Positions 4,710 to 5,137 of a stretch of 5,137 bases of DNA are shown here, one piece after another; the first letter of the stretch is position 1, and each line of letters opens with the position of its first letter. Source of the DNA: an uncultured Alistipes sp. (GTDB lineage: Bacteria > Bacteroidota > Bacteroidia > Bacteroidales > Rikenellaceae); assembly GCA_934754975.1 (NCBI GenBank), contig CAKVKI010000192.1, positions 1 to 5,137 on the forward strand, given 5' to 3'. Made by a program: the position numbers and the translations under genes. Under the pieces are notes generated by a model that was not told the origin of the DNA, did no database searches, and saw only the letters and a list, made by a program, of their open reading frames with translations.

Positions 4710-5137
4710 ATGAAACAAAATGAATCGTCCCTGCTGCACGACAAGCTGAAGGAATACTTCGGCTTTTCATCGTTCAAAGGGAATCAGGAGGCTGTGATCC
4801 GCAATGTGCTGGAGGGAAATGATACGTTCGTGCTGATGCCCACGGGCGGTGGAAAGTCCCTGTGCTACCAGCTGCCCGCCTTGATTATGGACGGCGTGGC
4901 GATCGTTATTTCACCGCTTATCGCGCTGATGAAGAATCAGGTGGACGCCATGCGCACCTTCTCGGCCGATTCGGGAATCGCCCATTTCCTCAACTCGTCG
5001 CTCAACAAGACCGCCGTGGCGCAGGTGCGCGCCGATGTGCTGTCGGGAAAGACCAAACTGCTCTATTTCGCCCCCGAGTCGCTGACCAAGGAGGACAACG
5101 TGGCTTTCCTGCGTAAAATAAAGGTGTCGTTCTATGC
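4710..5137 (+). CDS. recQ: ATP-dependent DNA helicase RecQ (N-terminal part)
   Basis: A 3'-to-5' superfamily 2 DNA helicase of recombination and replication-fork repair. The 142 complete residues cover the start of the first RecA-like domain: motif 0 around FGFSSFKGNQEAVI with Gln26, motif I MPTGGGKS (43-50) for ATP binding, motif Ia VISPLIALMKNQV (66-78) and the LLYFAPE segment (117-123). The DEAH box, second RecA-like domain, zinc-binding/winged-helix region and any HRDC domain lie beyond the window. RecQ proteins are about 600-730 residues, so under a quarter is seen. The ATG at 4710 is the first in frame after a TGA at 4686-4688, and the N-terminus has the usual spacing to motif 0. It is divergent from the porin gene and shares no evident function with it. 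Confidence 0.96.
   Translation, partial: MKQNESSLLHDKLKEYFGFSSFKGNQEAVIRNVLEGNDTFVLMPTGGGKSLCYQLPALIMDGVAIVISPLIALMKNQVDAMRTFSADSGIAHFLNSSLNKTAVAQVRADVLSGKTKLLYFAPESLTKEDNVAFLRKIKVSFY

Noticed and set aside
4466..4777. 103-codon minus-strand open frame across the recQ start
   Set aside because: It overlaps the certain recQ N-terminus and promoter and shows no protein character.

Overview
The window looks like chromosomal DNA of a Bacteroidales gut bacterium. Several signs agree: promoters of the Bacteroidota type (TTTG, about 20 bp, TAnnTTTG) rather than -35/-10 boxes, start codons preceded by A/T-rich sequence with no clear Shine-Dalgarno, an LptB and an O/P-type porin that read like Bacteroidales proteins, and GC-rich coding sequence. 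An Alistipes-like (Rikenellaceae) source is my best guess. That is inference from style, not from a database match.

Layout from left to right. (1) 1-634, minus: lptB, the ATPase of the lipopolysaccharide exporter, cut by the window edge at its C-terminus. (2) 635-1042: gene-free stretch with a repeat-borne promoter firing left into lptB, a G-rich quadruplex-like run and a short 12-bp tandem repeat. (3) 1043-1783, minus: an unrecognised predicted lipoprotein. (4) 1784-2004: a second copy of the same promoter repeat firing left into the lipoprotein gene, joined on its upstream side to a strong intrinsic terminator for the gene to the right. (5) 2005-2901, minus: a secreted beta-propeller-like protein. 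(6) 2944-4161, minus: a phosphate-selective porin O/P family outer-membrane barrel, 42 bp upstream of the propeller gene and probably in one operon with it. (7) 4162-4709: divergent intergenic region with the porin leader, a candidate porin promoter with an operator-like inverted repeat, a C9 tract, other palindromes and a recQ promoter. (8) 4710-5137, plus: the first third or less of a RecQ helicase, cut by the right edge.

Three of the genes belong to the cell envelope and one to its assembly: an outer-membrane porin, its periplasmic or secreted neighbour, a lipoprotein and LptB. The porin and propeller genes are probably expressed together and stopped by the terminator at 1951-1980. The lipoprotein gene and lptB each have their own copy of the promoter repeat, so they could respond to the same signal without being in one operon.

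The most unusual signal is this pair of related intergenic repeats (about 723-836 and 1813-1956). Each carries the promoter of the next leftward gene, a conserved small hairpin just upstream, and a terminator-like tail. I see no defence island, CRISPR array, transposase, tRNA or rRNA here.
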